From: Zoogloeaceae bacterium
GTDB taxonomy: Bacteria > Pseudomonadota > Gammaproteobacteria > Burkholderiales > Rhodocyclaceae
Length of the DNA stretch: 64,000 nucleotides
Direction of reading: 5' to 3'
Assembly (NCBI GenBank): GCA_024235595.1
Contig: JACKMC010000001.1
Coordinates: 124,001-188,000 of the forward strand
The position numbers were made by a program, and so were the translations under genes. Position 1 is the first letter of the stretch. The number at the start of each line of letters is the position of its first letter. The notes under the pieces were generated by a model, which saw only the letters and a list, made by a program, of their open reading frames with translations, was not told the DNA's origin and made no database searches. Of the stretch, positions 18,653-27,793 are shown piece by piece.

Positions 18653-20347
18653 ATGCCCACCACCCCACGACGCGGTCGCAATCCCGAACCCCTGGCCGAG
18701 GCGGCGCGGGCCGCCGCAGCCGCGGCCCTGGCCGGCGACCACGCCGCCGGCATCGCGCCGCGAACCGACCGCCTCATCGAGTACCTGCACCGCCTGCAGG
18801 ACACCCATGGGGCGCTGCACGCGGAGCACCTCGCGGCGCTCGCCGAAGCGCTCAAGCTCTCCCGCGCCGAGGTCTTCGAGGTCGCCACCTTCTACCACCA
18901 CTTCGACTTCGTCGCGCCTGGCGAAGAGGCGCCACCCAGGCTCACGGTGCGGGTCTGCGATTCGCTCGCCTGCGCCATGGCGGGCGGCGCCGGGCTCGCC
19001 GCCACGCTCGCCGCGCGGCTCGGCAGCGAGGTGCGGGTCCAGCACGTGCCCTGCGTGGGCCGCTGCGACAAGGCACCGGTGGCGGTGGTCGGCCAAAATC
19101 CCATCCTCACCGCCACCCCTGACAAGGTCGCCACCGCGCTCGCCGGCAACGAATGCCGCGAGGCCCTGCCCGAGGCGATCCGCTTCGACGCCTACCGCGG
19201 CGCGGGTGGCTACCGGCGCCTGGCTGCGCTCGACGATGGCAGCTTGCCGCCCGAGGCGGTGGTCGCCGCACTCGAGGCTGCCGGCCTGCGCGGCCTGGGC
19301 GGCGCGGGCTTTCCCACCGCGCGCAAATGGCGCAGCGTTGCCGCCCAGCCCGCGCCGCGCTACATGGCCGTGAATATCGACGAGGGCGAGCCCGGCACCT
19401 TCAAGGATTACCACTATCTCGCCAGCGATCCCCACCGCTTCATCGAGGGCATGCTCATCGCCGCCCGGGTGGTCGGCGTGGCGGCGATCTGGATCTACAT
19501 CCGCGACGAATACCCCGCACTGCGCGAACTGCTGGCCGAGGAGCTGGCAAAGCTGCGCGGCGCGCTGCCGGCGCTGCCGATGATCGAGCTGCGGCGCGGC
19601 GCCGGCGCCTACATCTGCGGCGAGGAGTCGGCAATGATCGAATCGATCGAGGGCAAGCGCGGCGTGCCGCGACTGCGTCCGCCCTACGTCGCCGAGCGCG
19701 GCCTGTTCGGCCGGCCCACCCTGGTGCACAACATCGAGACCCTGTGGTGGCTGCGCGACATCCTCGAGCGCGGCGGCGAGTGGTTCGCCGCCTTCGGCCG
19801 CCACGGCCGCAGCGGCCTGCGCAGCTTCTCGGTGAGCGGCCGGGTGGCCCGCCCCGGGGTGGTGGTGACCGACGCCGGCATCACGCTGCGCGAGCTCATC
19901 GACGAGCACTGCGGCGGCATGCAGCCCGGCCACACCCTGTACGGCTATTTTCCCGGCGGCGCCTCGGGCGGCATCCTGCCGGCCAGCCTCGCCGAGCTGC
20001 CGCTCGACTTCGACACCCTCGGCGCGCACGGCTGCTTCATCGGCTCGGCGGCGATCGTGGTGTTCTCGCAACATGACCAGGCGCGCCTGCTGGCCGAGAA
20101 CGCGATGCGCTTCTTCGCCCGCGAATCGTGCGGCCAATGCACACCTTGCCGCGTCGGCTGCAGCAAGGCCGCCGAGCTCATGAGCGCGCCGCGGTGGGAT
20201 GGCCCGCTGCTGCAGGCGCTCGGCCGCACCATGGCCGACGCCTCGATCTGCGGGCTCGGCCAGGCCGCCCCCAATCCGATGAATTCGGTGCTGCGCTACT
20301 TTGCCCACGAGGTCGGGGCGACGGCCGGCGGGGAGGGCGAAGCATGA
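18653..20347 (+). CDS. fdhB: NAD-dependent formate dehydrogenase beta subunit (NuoE-NuoF fusion)
   Basis: The diaphorase subunit that passes electrons from the formate-oxidising subunit to NAD+. It has 564 residues. The N-terminal third is NuoE-like with four [2Fe-2S] cysteines in CDSLAC and CVGRCDKAP. The rest is NuoF-like, with the FMN/NADH-binding motifs GLGGAGFPTARKW and VNIDEGEPGTFKD and the [4Fe-4S] motif ESCGQCTPCRVG. Separate FdsG and FdsB proteins do this job in the four-subunit enzymes. A fused subunit of this size matches the two-subunit Fdh1 of Methylobacterium extorquens. Its stop overlaps the alpha-subunit start (ATGA). Confidence 0.9.
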   Translation: MPTTPRRGRNPEPLAEAARAAAAAALAGDHAAGIAPRTDRLIEYLHRLQDTHGALHAEHLAALAEALKLSRAEVFEVATFYHHFDFVAPGEEAPPRLTVRVCDSLACAMAGGAGLAATLAARLGSEVRVQHVPCVGRCDKAPVAVVGQNPILTATPDKVATALAGNECREALPEAIRFDAYRGAGGYRRLAALDDGSLPPEAVVAALEAAGLRGLGGAGFPTARKWRSVAAQPAPRYMAVNIDEGEPGTFKDYHYLASDPHRFIEGMLIAARVVGVAAIWIYIRDEYPALRELLAEELAKLRGALPALPMIELRRGAGAYICGEESAMIESIEGKRGVPRLRPPYVAERGLFGRPTLVHNIETLWWLRDILERGGEWFAAFGRHGRSGLRSFSVSGRVARPGVVVTDAGITLRELIDEHCGGMQPGHTLYGYFPGGASGGILPASLAELPLDFDTLGAHGCFIGSAAIVVFSQHDQARLLAENAMRFFARESCGQCTPCRVGCSKAAELMSAPRWDGPLLQALGRTMADASICGLGQAAPNPMNSVLRYFAHEVGATAGGEGEA

Positions 20348-23100
20348 GCGGCGGCGAACCGATCCGCTTCGAGCTCGACGGCCGCGAGCTTTTCGCCGCA
20401 GCCGGCGAATCCATCCTCGCCGCGGCCCGCCGCGCCGGCGTGGCGATCCCCCACCTGTGCTACCGCGACGGCCTGCGCGCGGAGGGCAACTGCCGCGCCT
20501 GCGTGGTGGAAATCGACGGCGAGCGCGTGCTTGCGCCATCGTGCTGCCGCAGCCCGGCGCCGGACATGAAGGTCAGGGCAAACAGCGAACGGGCGCGCTC
20601 GGCGCAGCGCATGGTGCTCGAGCTGCTGCGCGCGGATGTGGCGCCCGAGGCCGAGAGGGCGGACTCAGAGCTGGCGCTGTGGTGTGTCCGGCTGGGCGTC
20701 GAAGGCAGCCGCTTCGCACCCCGTCGCCAACCCGCGCCCGATCGCAGCCACCCCGGCATCGCCGTCAATCTCGCCGCCTGCATCCAGTGCACCCGCTGCC
20801 TGCGCGCCTGTCGCGAGGTGCAGGTCAACGACGTGATCGGCCTCGTCCGGCGCGGTGCGGCGACCGCCATCGCCTTCGATTTCGAGGAGCCCATGGGTGC
20901 CTCCTCCTGCGTCGGCTGCGGCGAATGCGTGCAGGCCTGTCCCACCGGCGCGCTGCTGCCCGCAAGTCTGGCCGCGCCCGGCACGGCGGCGGCGGCGAGT
21001 CGCAGCGTGGACTCGCTGTGCCCGTATTGCGGCGTCGGCTGCCAGCTCTCCTATCGCGTCGCGGGCGAGGGCGCGGCGGCGCAGATCGTCGAGGTCGTGG
21101 GTCGCGACGGGCCGGCCAACGCGGGCCGGCTGTGCGTCAAGGGCCGCTATGGCTTCGGCTACCCGCGCCACGCCCATCGCCTCACCACGCCTTTGATCCG
21201 CCGGCCGGGGGCCCCCAAGTCGCTCGCTGGCGACCCCGGCGATCCGCTGGCGAGCTTCCGCGAAGCGAGCTGGGAGGAGGCGCTCGACTTCGCCGCCGCC
21301 GGCCTCGCCCGCATCAAGGCCGCGCAGGGCCCGCACGCGCTCGCCGGCTTCGGCTCCGCCAAGGGCAGCAACGAGGAGGCCTATCTGTTCCAGAAGCTGG
21401 TGCGCAGCGGCTTCGGCACCAACAACGTGGATCACTGCACCCGGCTGTGCCACGCCTCCTCGGTGGCGGCACTGCTGGAGGGCATCAACTCCGGCGCGGT
21501 CTCGAACCCGGTGCGCGACGTCGCGTTCGCCGACCTCATCATCGTCATCGGTGCCAACCCGGCTGCCAACCACCCGGTGGCGGCCTCCTTCATGAAGAAC
21601 GCGGTCGACCAGGGCCGCACGAAGCTGATCCTCATGGACCCGCGCGAGACGCCGCTGGCGCGCCATGCCCACCGCTTCCTGCAGTTCCGCCCCGATGCCG
21701 ACGTGACCCTGCTGCTGTCGATGGCCTGCGCGATCATCGATGAGGCGCTCATCGACGCCGACTTCATCGCCGAGCGCACCGAAGGCTTCGAGGCCTTCCG
21801 CAGCGCCGCGCTCGCCCATCCGCCCGAGCGCGTCGCGGCGATCACCGGCATCGCCGCGGAGACGGTGCGCGAGGTGGCACGCCTCTATGCCCGTGGCCCC
21901 AACAGCATGATCTTCTGGGGCATGGGCATCTCGCAGCACATCCACGGCACCGACAACGCGCGCTGCCTCATTGCACTGGCGCTGATGACCGGGCAGATCG
22001 GCCGTCGCGGCACCGGCCTGCACCCGCTGCGCGGCCAGAACAACGTCCAGGGTGCATCCGACGCCGGCCTCATCCCGATGATGTTCCCCGACTACCAGCG
22101 CGTCGCCGATCCCGCGGTCCGCGCCCGCTTCGAGGCGCTGTGGCACACCCCGCTGCCCGACCAGCCCGGCCTCACCGTGGTCGAGATCATGGACGCCGCG
22201 GCGGCGGGGCGGATCCGCGGCATGTACATCGAGGGCGAGAACCCCGCCATGTCCGACCCGGACCTCGCCCACGCCCGCGCGGCGCTCGCCAGCCTCGAGC
22301 ATCTCGTGGTGCAGGACCTCTTCCTCACCGAGACGGCGATGCTCGCCGACGTGATCCTGCCGGCCTCGAGCCTGATGGAAAAGACCGGCAGCTTCACCAA
22401 CACCGACCGGGTGGTGCAACTGGCCCGGCCGGTGCTGCCGCTGCCCGGCGAGGCGCGCCCCGACTGGTGGATCATCCAGCAGATGGCCCGGCGCCTCGGC
22501 CTCGACTGGCACTACCAGGGTCCGGCCGAGATCTTCGAGGAACTGCGCCTGGCGATGCCGAGCTACGCCGGCATCAGCTGGGCCGCGCTCGAAACCGAGG
22601 GCGCGGTGACCTCGCCCAGGCCCGCTGCCGACCAGGCCTCGCAGCCGGTGCTGTTCACCGAGCGCTTTCCCACCGCCAGCGGCCGTGCCCGTTTCGTCGC
22701 GGTGGCGCCACTGCCCGCCGCCGAACTGCCCGACGCCGACTACCCGCTGGTGCTCAGCACCGGCCGCGTGCTGGAGCACTGGCACACCGGATCGATGACC
22801 CGTCGCGCCGAGGTGCTCGATGCCCTCGAGCCGACACCCTGGTGCAGCGTCCATCCCGACGAGCTCGCCGCGCTGGGCCTGCCGTCCGGCGCGCGGGTGC
22901 GCCTCGAGACCCGCCGCGGCGCCATCGTGATCGAGGCCCGCGCCGACGCCGCCATGCAGCGCGGCTCGGTGTTCATGCCCTTCTGCTACGTCGAAGCCGC
23001 CGCCAACCTGCTCACCCAACCGGCCCTGGACCCCTACGGCAAGATTCCGGAGTTCAAGTACTGCGCGCTGCGCATGAAAGCCGAAGCACCCAACGAATAG
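20344..23100 (+). CDS. fdhA: Formate dehydrogenase alpha subunit (molybdopterin enzyme)
   Basis: The catalytic subunit that oxidises formate to CO2 at a Mo- or W-bis-MGD centre. The ATG at 20344 overlaps the fdhB stop and gives 918 residues; the frame stays open upstream only inside fdhB. Domains in order are a [2Fe-2S] ferredoxin-like domain (CYRDGLRAEGNCRAC), a double [4Fe-4S] ferredoxin (CIQCTRCLRAC, CVGCGECVQACPTGA), the molybdopterin-associated [4Fe-4S] site (CPYCGVGCQLSY) and the large catalytic domain. The metal ligand is Cys369 followed by His370 (DHCTRLCHASS), so this is a cysteine enzyme, not selenocysteine. fdhD and fdsC/fdsD maturation genes are not nearby. Confidence 0.92.
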   Translation: MSGGEPIRFELDGRELFAAAGESILAAARRAGVAIPHLCYRDGLRAEGNCRACVVEIDGERVLAPSCCRSPAPDMKVRANSERARSAQRMVLELLRADVAPEAERADSELALWCVRLGVEGSRFAPRRQPAPDRSHPGIAVNLAACIQCTRCLRACREVQVNDVIGLVRRGAATAIAFDFEEPMGASSCVGCGECVQACPTGALLPASLAAPGTAAAASRSVDSLCPYCGVGCQLSYRVAGEGAAAQIVEVVGRDGPANAGRLCVKGRYGFGYPRHAHRLTTPLIRRPGAPKSLAGDPGDPLASFREASWEEALDFAAAGLARIKAAQGPHALAGFGSAKGSNEEAYLFQKLVRSGFGTNNVDHCTRLCHASSVAALLEGINSGAVSNPVRDVAFADLIIVIGANPAANHPVAASFMKNAVDQGRTKLILMDPRETPLARHAHRFLQFRPDADVTLLLSMACAIIDEALIDADFIAERTEGFEAFRSAALAHPPERVAAITGIAAETVREVARLYARGPNSMIFWGMGISQHIHGTDNARCLIALALMTGQIGRRGTGLHPLRGQNNVQGASDAGLIPMMFPDYQRVADPAVRARFEALWHTPLPDQPGLTVVEIMDAAAAGRIRGMYIEGENPAMSDPDLAHARAALASLEHLVVQDLFLTETAMLADVILPASSLMEKTGSFTNTDRVVQLARPVLPLPGEARPDWWIIQQMARRLGLDWHYQGPAEIFEELRLAMPSYAGISWAALETEGAVTSPRPAADQASQPVLFTERFPTASGRARFVAVAPLPAAELPDADYPLVLSTGRVLEHWHTGSMTRRAEVLDALEPTPWCSVHPDELAALGLPSGARVRLETRRGAIVIEARADAAMQRGSVFMPFCYVEAAANLLTQPALDPYGKIPEFKYCALRMKAEAPNE

Positions 23101-23387
23101 CATCGTGCTGCGCCGTTGCCGAAAGCCGCGATCGGCACCATCGCCGCCTTGCCCTGCGGCCTTGCCCGCTTCGGGCGTGCTTCCAGATCCGCCGGCCGCG
23201 CCGGGTACCGGCCTGCGCCGGTACGACGGGATCCAAGGTGGCGGCCTGCTCTCGATGGCATCAGCGGCACCGCCGGCGGAGTCATCGACAACGACTTCGA
23301 GGCCGGGCGCAGGCACGGCCGCGAAGCTGCGTCGCATTCGAGTCCAGGAGGAACGGGCCGAAGCATCCCACGCGCACGAAGCACGCT
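23101..23387. other. Convergent intergenic region between fdhA and the ROK gene
   Basis: A 287-base gap between genes that end towards each other. It holds the 20-base stem-loop at 23205-23224 but no U-tract terminator. No gene is supported. Confidence 0.5.
23205..23224. repeat. REP-like stem-loop
   Basis: GTACCGGC and GCCGGTAC form a perfect 8-bp stem around a CTGC loop. Read on the minus strand, the flank encodes VVPAQAGT, the kind of peptide often produced by translating extragenic palindromic repeats in Proteobacteria. Only one copy is visible in the window. Confidence 0.5.
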
Positions 23388-24290
23388 TCAGGACGGCGGC
23401 TCGTCGCGGCCCCACAACCAGGCCGCCCCGCGCACACCCGACGAATCCCCGTGCAGGCTCCTGACCAGCCGGGTATCGACGCGGTCGGAGAACACGTGTT
23501 CGGCCCACAGCGCGGGCACCTTGCGGTAAAGCCGCTCGATGTTCGAGAGCCCGCCGGCGAGCACCACCACGTCGGGATCGAGGATGTTGATCACGCCCGC
23601 GAGCGATCTCGCCAGCCGTCGCTCGTAGCGCGCCATGCTCGCCTCGCAACCGGCGCTCGCGGCCGCCGCGATCAGCCGCGCATCGTCCTCGCTGCCCCCG
23701 TGGCGCCGGTGATCGGCTACCAGCCCGGGCCCGCAGAGATAGGTCTCGACGCAGCCTCGCCGCCCGCAGTAGCACGGCGGCAGCGGCAGATCGTCGGCAT
23801 CGGGCAGGGGCAGCGGGTTGTGGCCCCACTCGCCCGCGATCGCGTTCGGCCCGATGCGCACCCTGGTGTCGATCACCACGCCGCCGCCCACGCCGGTGCC
23901 GATGATCACTCCGAATACGCAGCCCGCGCCCGCCGCGGCGCCATCGATCGCCTCCGACAAGGCCATGCAGTTGGCGTCGTTGGCAATGCGCACCGGCCGC
24001 CCCAGCGCCGCGGACAGGTCCCGGTCCAGCGCCTGGCCGTTGAGACAGGTCGAGTTGGCGTTCTTGATGAGCCCGCTGGCCGGCGAAATCGCCCCCGGCG
24101 TGCCGACCCCCACGCTCGCCCGACAACCGAGCTCGCGCTCCGCCATGTCGACCAGCGCCACCACCGCCGCCAGGGTGTCGCGATAGCCGCCCGAGGGGGT
24201 CGCGATCCGTCGCCGCAGCCGTACCTTGCCGTCGTCCGCCAGCGCGATGATCTCCGTCTTGGTGCCGCCAAGGTCGACGCCAATCCTCAT
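23388..24290 (-). CDS. ROK-family sugar kinase
   Basis: A 300-residue ATP-dependent sugar kinase of the ROK family (fructokinase/N-acetylglucosamine kinase type). The phosphate-binding motif is GVDLGGTKTEI and a second glycine loop reads IIGTGVGGG. The ROK zinc motif reads CYCGRRGCVETYL, preceded by the GEWGHNPLP substrate loop. The ATG at 24290 is chosen because GAGGAG lies 7-8 bases upstream; a TTG at 24305 would overlap the previous gene. It follows the EamA transporter by 11 bases, so the two are probably one transcript. The sugar cannot be named. Confidence 0.88.
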   Translation of the reverse strand: MRIGVDLGGTKTEIIALADDGKVRLRRRIATPSGGYRDTLAAVVALVDMAERELGCRASVGVGTPGAISPASGLIKNANSTCLNGQALDRDLSAALGRPVRIANDANCMALSEAIDGAAAGAGCVFGVIIGTGVGGGVVIDTRVRIGPNAIAGEWGHNPLPLPDADDLPLPPCYCGRRGCVETYLCGPGLVADHRRHGGSEDDARLIAAAASAGCEASMARYERRLARSLAGVINILDPDVVVLAGGLSNIERLYRKVPALWAEHVFSDRVDTRLVRSLHGDSSGVRGAAWLWGRDEPPS

Positions 24291-24301
24291 TACAGGGCTC
24301 C

Positions 24302-25204
24302 TCAAGGCGCCCTGCGTGACGGCCGGTTGGCAAGCCAGATGCCCGTGCCTACCAGCGCCAGCGCCGCCAGCACGCTTGGGTTGAGCGGCTCGCCGAGCAC
24401 CACGATGCCTGCCAGCACGCCCATCACCGGGGTCAGAAAGGAGAACGCGGAGAGACGGGTCGCGGGATAGTGGCGCACCAGCCAGAACCAGCCGACATAG
24501 CTTATCGAGGCAACGCAGACGATCTGAAAGAGCATGCTCAACACCACCGTGCCGCTCAACTGCACCACCCCTGCCTCGCCCAGCAGAGCGGCGATCACCG
24601 GCAACACCAGCGCCGAGACACCGAGCTGGTAGAGCAGGGTCTTCTCCGGTGCCGCGGTGGCCAGCCGCGAGAGCTTGACGGTGAGGGTGGTCGAAGCCCA
24701 GAACACCGCCGCCAGCAGGATCATCGCATCACCGAGCCAGGTCTCGCCGCTGGGCCTGAACAGGCTGTCGCCAAACAAGGCCAGCACGCCGCCGAAGGCC
24801 AGCGCCAGGCCGATCCACTGGATGCGCCGCATGTGCTCCCCCGGGAGCATCAGCACCGCACCGAGCGAGACGATGAAGGGTGCGGTGTAGAGAAAGATCA
24901 CGCCGCGCGAGGCGGTGGTGAACAGCAGGCCCGCATAGAGCAGCGCAAACTCGCCTGCAAAGAGCACGCCCGCGAGCAGGCCCGGCAGCAGCGTCCCGTC
25001 GTGCACCCGCAGCGAGATGCCGCGCAGGCGCGTCCACGCCAGCACCAGCAGGCAGGCGCCAATCGAGCGGATCGCCGCCTGCCACACCGGGCTGATGCCG
25101 GGCGTGGCAAACTTGATCGCCACCTGCTGCACACCCCACAGCGTACAGAAGACCACCATCAGCCCGATCGCGGTGGCGTCGAGCTGGCTTCGGGAATGGG
25201 ACAC
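24302..25204 (-). CDS. EamA/DMT-family transporter
   Basis: A 300-residue inner-membrane protein with about ten hydrophobic helices in two EamA repeats, typical of drug/metabolite exporters of the RhaT/YdcZ type. It starts with GTG at 25204, preceded by AAGGAG at good spacing. Conserved features include FCTLWGVQQVAIKFATPGIS in the first repeat and GLALAFGGVLALFG at the middle junction. Substrates of this group are metabolites or amino acids and cannot be deduced here. Confidence 0.88.
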   Translation of the reverse strand: MSHSRSQLDATAIGLMVVFCTLWGVQQVAIKFATPGISPVWQAAIRSIGACLLVLAWTRLRGISLRVHDGTLLPGLLAGVLFAGEFALLYAGLLFTTASRGVIFLYTAPFIVSLGAVLMLPGEHMRRIQWIGLALAFGGVLALFGDSLFRPSGETWLGDAMILLAAVFWASTTLTVKLSRLATAAPEKTLLYQLGVSALVLPVIAALLGEAGVVQLSGTVVLSMLFQIVCVASISYVGWFWLVRHYPATRLSAFSFLTPVMGVLAGIVVLGEPLNPSVLAALALVGTGIWLANRPSRRAP

Positions 25205-25443
25205 GCGATTCTCCTTGGGGTGCGGGACTCACCCGTCTGCTGCGCTCTGCCCGACCAAGCCGCGATTATCCCCGCATCGGCCACACGGCGACAGCATGCG
25301 GGGCGATCGGCGCGTGAATGAGGTCGATGTGCCCCGCCGCCCATCGCCCATGCGGAGCCTGCCCGCAAGCGGCGGCGAGCCGTCGCCGGCACGCTCCACG
25401 GGATCGCTTCGAGGGCGCCCGACGCCAACGCGCCGCCGGTCGT

Positions 25444-26091
25444 TCAGGGCGCGTCGCGCGGCGCCCCGGCCTCGTCGGCGAGCCGGATCTGCCCGGCATG
25501 CTCCGGCCTGAGCCCACCCTTGCCCGCGTAGGCCGCGCGGATCCGCGCCATGTCCGCGGCGCTGTCGCCACTGAGGTTGATGTATTCCAGGATGCCCATG
25601 CTGCGGCTCGCATAATCGATGAACCCGAGCCCCACCGGTACCCCCGCGGCCAGCGCGATCCGGTAGAAACCCGATTTCCAGCAATTCACATGGCTGCGCG
25701 TGCCTTCGGGGGCGATCGCCACGATCATCACCGGACGGCTGGAAAAGGCCTCCACCATGCCCTCGATGAAGCCGCCGGGTCGCGATCGATCGATCGGGAT
25801 GCCGCCCCAGCCGAGGAACAGCGGCCGCAGCGGTCCGCGGAACATGCTGTGCTTGCCGATCCAGTGGATCGGCCAGCCGCTGGCGAAGCGCGCGAGGATG
25901 CCGAGCGGAAAGTCCCAGTTCGAGGTATGCGGATACACCACCACCAGCACACGCGGGCCCGGCGGCGCCGCGAAGCTCATCCGCCAGCCCAGGCGCGCCA
26001 GCATCCACGCCGCCCAGCGGCGCGGCCGTACGCCCAGCTCCGCCCCCTCGATTGTGCTCGCCGCCGCATCGGCGCTAGAGTGTGGTGGCAT
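25444..26091 (-). CDS. 1-acylglycerol-3-phosphate acyltransferase family protein
   Basis: A PlsC-like acyltransferase of about 215 residues acting on phospholipid or other acyl acceptors at the membrane. The catalytic HxxxxD motif is HTSNWD. The phosphate-binding EGTR motif reads IAPEGTRSHVNCWKSGFYRI, and the FxxxR-like block is GWGGIPIDRSRPGG. The ATG at 26091 is preferred to a TTG at 26115, although neither has a strong ribosome site. Short members of this group are found widely beside unrelated genes, and the acyl acceptor is unknown. Confidence 0.85.
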   Translation of the reverse strand: MPPHSSADAAASTIEGAELGVRPRRWAAWMLARLGWRMSFAAPPGPRVLVVVYPHTSNWDFPLGILARFASGWPIHWIGKHSMFRGPLRPLFLGWGGIPIDRSRPGGFIEGMVEAFSSRPVMIVAIAPEGTRSHVNCWKSGFYRIALAAGVPVGLGFIDYASRSMGILEYINLSGDSAADMARIRAAYAGKGGLRPEHAGQIRLADEAGAPRDAP

Positions 26092-26159
26092 GTCAGGTAG
26101 ACCCAGCTCCGGCAACTGCGCTTGCCGGCTCAGTCAGGCCATGTGGAGAGACAAACCCG

Positions 26160-26483
26160 ATGCAACTGGATGAACGATTCTCGAACAGCGAGCTCATGAA
26201 GATCCTCGACGAGGCGACGGTCTACCAGTGTGCCTGTCCAGCACAGGTCGCACAAAGCATTCTGCAACTGCGCGAGCTCTTCAAGTACCAGGATATCTGC
26301 CGCACCGGACGCGGCGACGATCTCGGCGTCCATGTCCGCATCATGTCCAGCGTGGATCGCGCCCATCAGGAACTCGAGGCCTGCCTGTTCGACGTGCTCG
26401 AACTCGAAGGCTGGGACCTCGAGGAACTGGAGATGCCGCCGGGCTTGCGCGAGCTGCGGATGCAGGAGCTGCTCGACGACTAG
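26160..26483 (+). CDS. Small acidic hypothetical protein
   Basis: A 107-residue protein that I do not recognise. The ATG at 26160 has GGAGAG about 10 bases upstream. The product is acidic and probably helical, with a CAC motif (YQCACPAQVAQSILQLRELF) and a strongly acidic C-terminal third (LELEGWDLEELEMPPGLREL). No signal peptide or membrane helix is seen. Codon use looks like that of the neighbours, which supports a real gene. Confidence 0.65.
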   Translation: MQLDERFSNSELMKILDEATVYQCACPAQVAQSILQLRELFKYQDICRTGRGDDLGVHVRIMSSVDRAHQELEACLFDVLELEGWDLEELEMPPGLRELRMQELLDD

Positions 26484-26514
26484 CGACTGATGTTGATGCG
26501 TCATCCTTGATTCC

Positions 26515-26613
26515 GGAAACCGCTATTGACCCTTTCCAGGCATGGGCAAGAGGCCGGATATTCGACCCTTCCGGGTGTCGACAACGATCACCCCGCGGGT
26601 GAGTGCGCTACAC
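26515..26613 (+). repeat. Dispersed 99-nt intergenic repeat, copy B
   Basis: Same family as 3325-3422. It begins GGAAACCGC, carries TTTCCAGGCATGGGCAAG identically to copy A, then GGTGTCGAC (shared with copy C), and ends CACCCCGCGGGTGAGTGC followed by GCTACAC. It lies 31 bases after the stop of the small acidic protein gene. Confidence 0.8.
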
Positions 26614-26821
26614 GCCCGATTGTCCATCTGCCGTACCGCCTGGCAGCGGTTTGCGGCTACGCGCTGCCCGGCCATGCATCCCGTTTGATAGGCCGCGCCG
26701 GCTATCGGCCTTGGGCGGTGCGCGACTGCGGGGTCGAACCCGCAGAGGCGGGCACGGTGGGAAAGCGATGGCGCAGCGCGAAACGAGCCGCGGACCGGGG
26801 TGCCTCGCGTCGACGCAAGAA
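26614..26821. other. Non-coding stretch between repeat B and the OmpA-gene terminator
   Basis: No gene is supported. A 7-bp hairpin (CTGCGGG, 6-base loop, CCCGCAG) at 26726-26745 looks superficially like a tRNA T-arm on the minus strand but has no tRNA around it. Confidence 0.4.
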
Positions 26822-26856
26822 AGCCCGGTACGCCCTATTCGGGATCGTACCGGGCT
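26822..26856 (-). terminator. Rho-independent terminator of the OmpA/DUF4398 operon
   Basis: The 11-bp arms AGCCCGGTACG and CGTACCGGGCT flank a 13-base loop. On the minus strand they are followed by TTTCTTG. It starts 35 bases beyond the OmpA-like gene. Confidence 0.8.
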
Positions 26857-26890
26857 CGAAGCCGAGGCCCTCTACCGGGCGACAGCGGTT

Positions 26891-27793
26891 TCAGCGCGTG
26901 CGTTCGGCAATGCGCCCGGAATCGTCGGAGATGATCACTTCAACCCGGCGGTTGGTCTGGCGGCCTTCTGCCGTGGCGTTGCTCGCGATCGGATATTCAA
27001 GTCCCAGCCCCTTGACCATGATGCGGGTGTTGGAGATACCCCGGTTCATCAGGGCGAAGCGTACCGAATCGGCGCGCTGCTCCGAGAGCTTGCGGTTGTA
27101 TGCCGCCGAACCCACGCTGTCGGTATGGCCCTCGACAAGAACCGTACGCGCCGGGTGCTGGTTCATGAACGCTGCAAGTTGATCGATGGTCCGCATCGCA
27201 CCCGCCTTGAGTTTTGCCCGCCCGGTGTCGAAGAGCACATCGCCAAGCGTCAGCACCATGCCGCGATCGGTCGGCTTCGCCTTCAGTTCGGCAAGCTGCC
27301 CCTCGAGTTCGCGTGCTCGCGTCAGGGCGGCCTCGGCCTCCTTGCTGGCCTTCTCCGCCCGCAGCCGTGCAGCCTCTGCCTCGTTCGTTCTGGCGCCAAT
27401 CACGGCGTCGCTTCGCACGCGCTGGGCGGCTGCAACATCTTCATCCGCCTTCGCCTGCAAACCCTTCTCGAGCGCAATATTGACGCGCTGCCGGGCCAGG
27501 TAAGCCTGATGCTCGACCATATCGATTTCGCCACCCTGGCCCATGATGCTCTCGGCCTCGCGCAAAGACTGCTCCGCACTCTTGAGCTCGACCGCGGCGC
27601 TCCTTACCACCCTCGGGTCGGCGCTTGCGCTGCGATAGGCTTCACGCGCTTCGGTCAGCGTCGCATTCTCTTTCGGCATGCCGGCGCAACCTGCGACGAG
27701 CAGCAGGCCTGCAACGGCACCCATGCTGCGTCGGGAAAACATGCCGTGCACACGCACAGCACGCGACTTGGTCTTGTTCAGATCACGCATCAT
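26891..27793 (-). CDS. OmpA-family lipoprotein with DUF4398 and coiled-coil region
   Basis: A 300-residue outer-membrane-anchored protein. The N-terminus has a lipobox (GLLLVAGCAG) predicting a lipid-modified cysteine. A DUF4398-like helical segment with repeated Ala/Glu-rich stretches spans about residues 45-165. The C-terminal OmpA/Pal-type peptidoglycan-binding domain reads LGDVLFDTGRAKLKAGA to VEGHTDSVGSAAYNRKLSEQ and ends RQTNRRVEVIISD. It should tether the outer membrane to peptidoglycan. Its start codon overlaps the stop of the upstream DUF4398 gene (TAATG), showing translational coupling. Confidence 0.9.
   Translation of the reverse strand: MMRDLNKTKSRAVRVHGMFSRRSMGAVAGLLLVAGCAGMPKENATLTEAREAYRSASADPRVVRSAAVELKSAEQSLREAESIMGQGGEIDMVEHQAYLARQRVNIALEKGLQAKADEDVAAAQRVRSDAVIGARTNEAEAARLRAEKASKEAEAALTRARELEGQLAELKAKPTDRGMVLTLGDVLFDTGRAKLKAGAMRTIDQLAAFMNQHPARTVLVEGHTDSVGSAAYNRKLSEQRADSVRFALMNRGISNTRIMVKGLGLEYPIASNATAEGRQTNRRVEVIISDDSGRIAERTR

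Noticed and set aside
20665..24333. A 1222-residue open frame on the minus strand opposite fdhA
   Set aside because: It is the antisense shadow of a GC-rich gene: low-complexity Gly/Arg/Ala/His content, no domains, and fdhA has clear motifs throughout. The same applies to long antisense frames at 6700-9216, 10352-11659, 11675-13252, 13194-14912 and 61508-63865.
26726..26745. A tRNA or tRNA fragment on the minus strand
   Set aside because: The T-arm-like hairpin has a 6-base loop, and no acceptor, D or anticodon arm fits around it.
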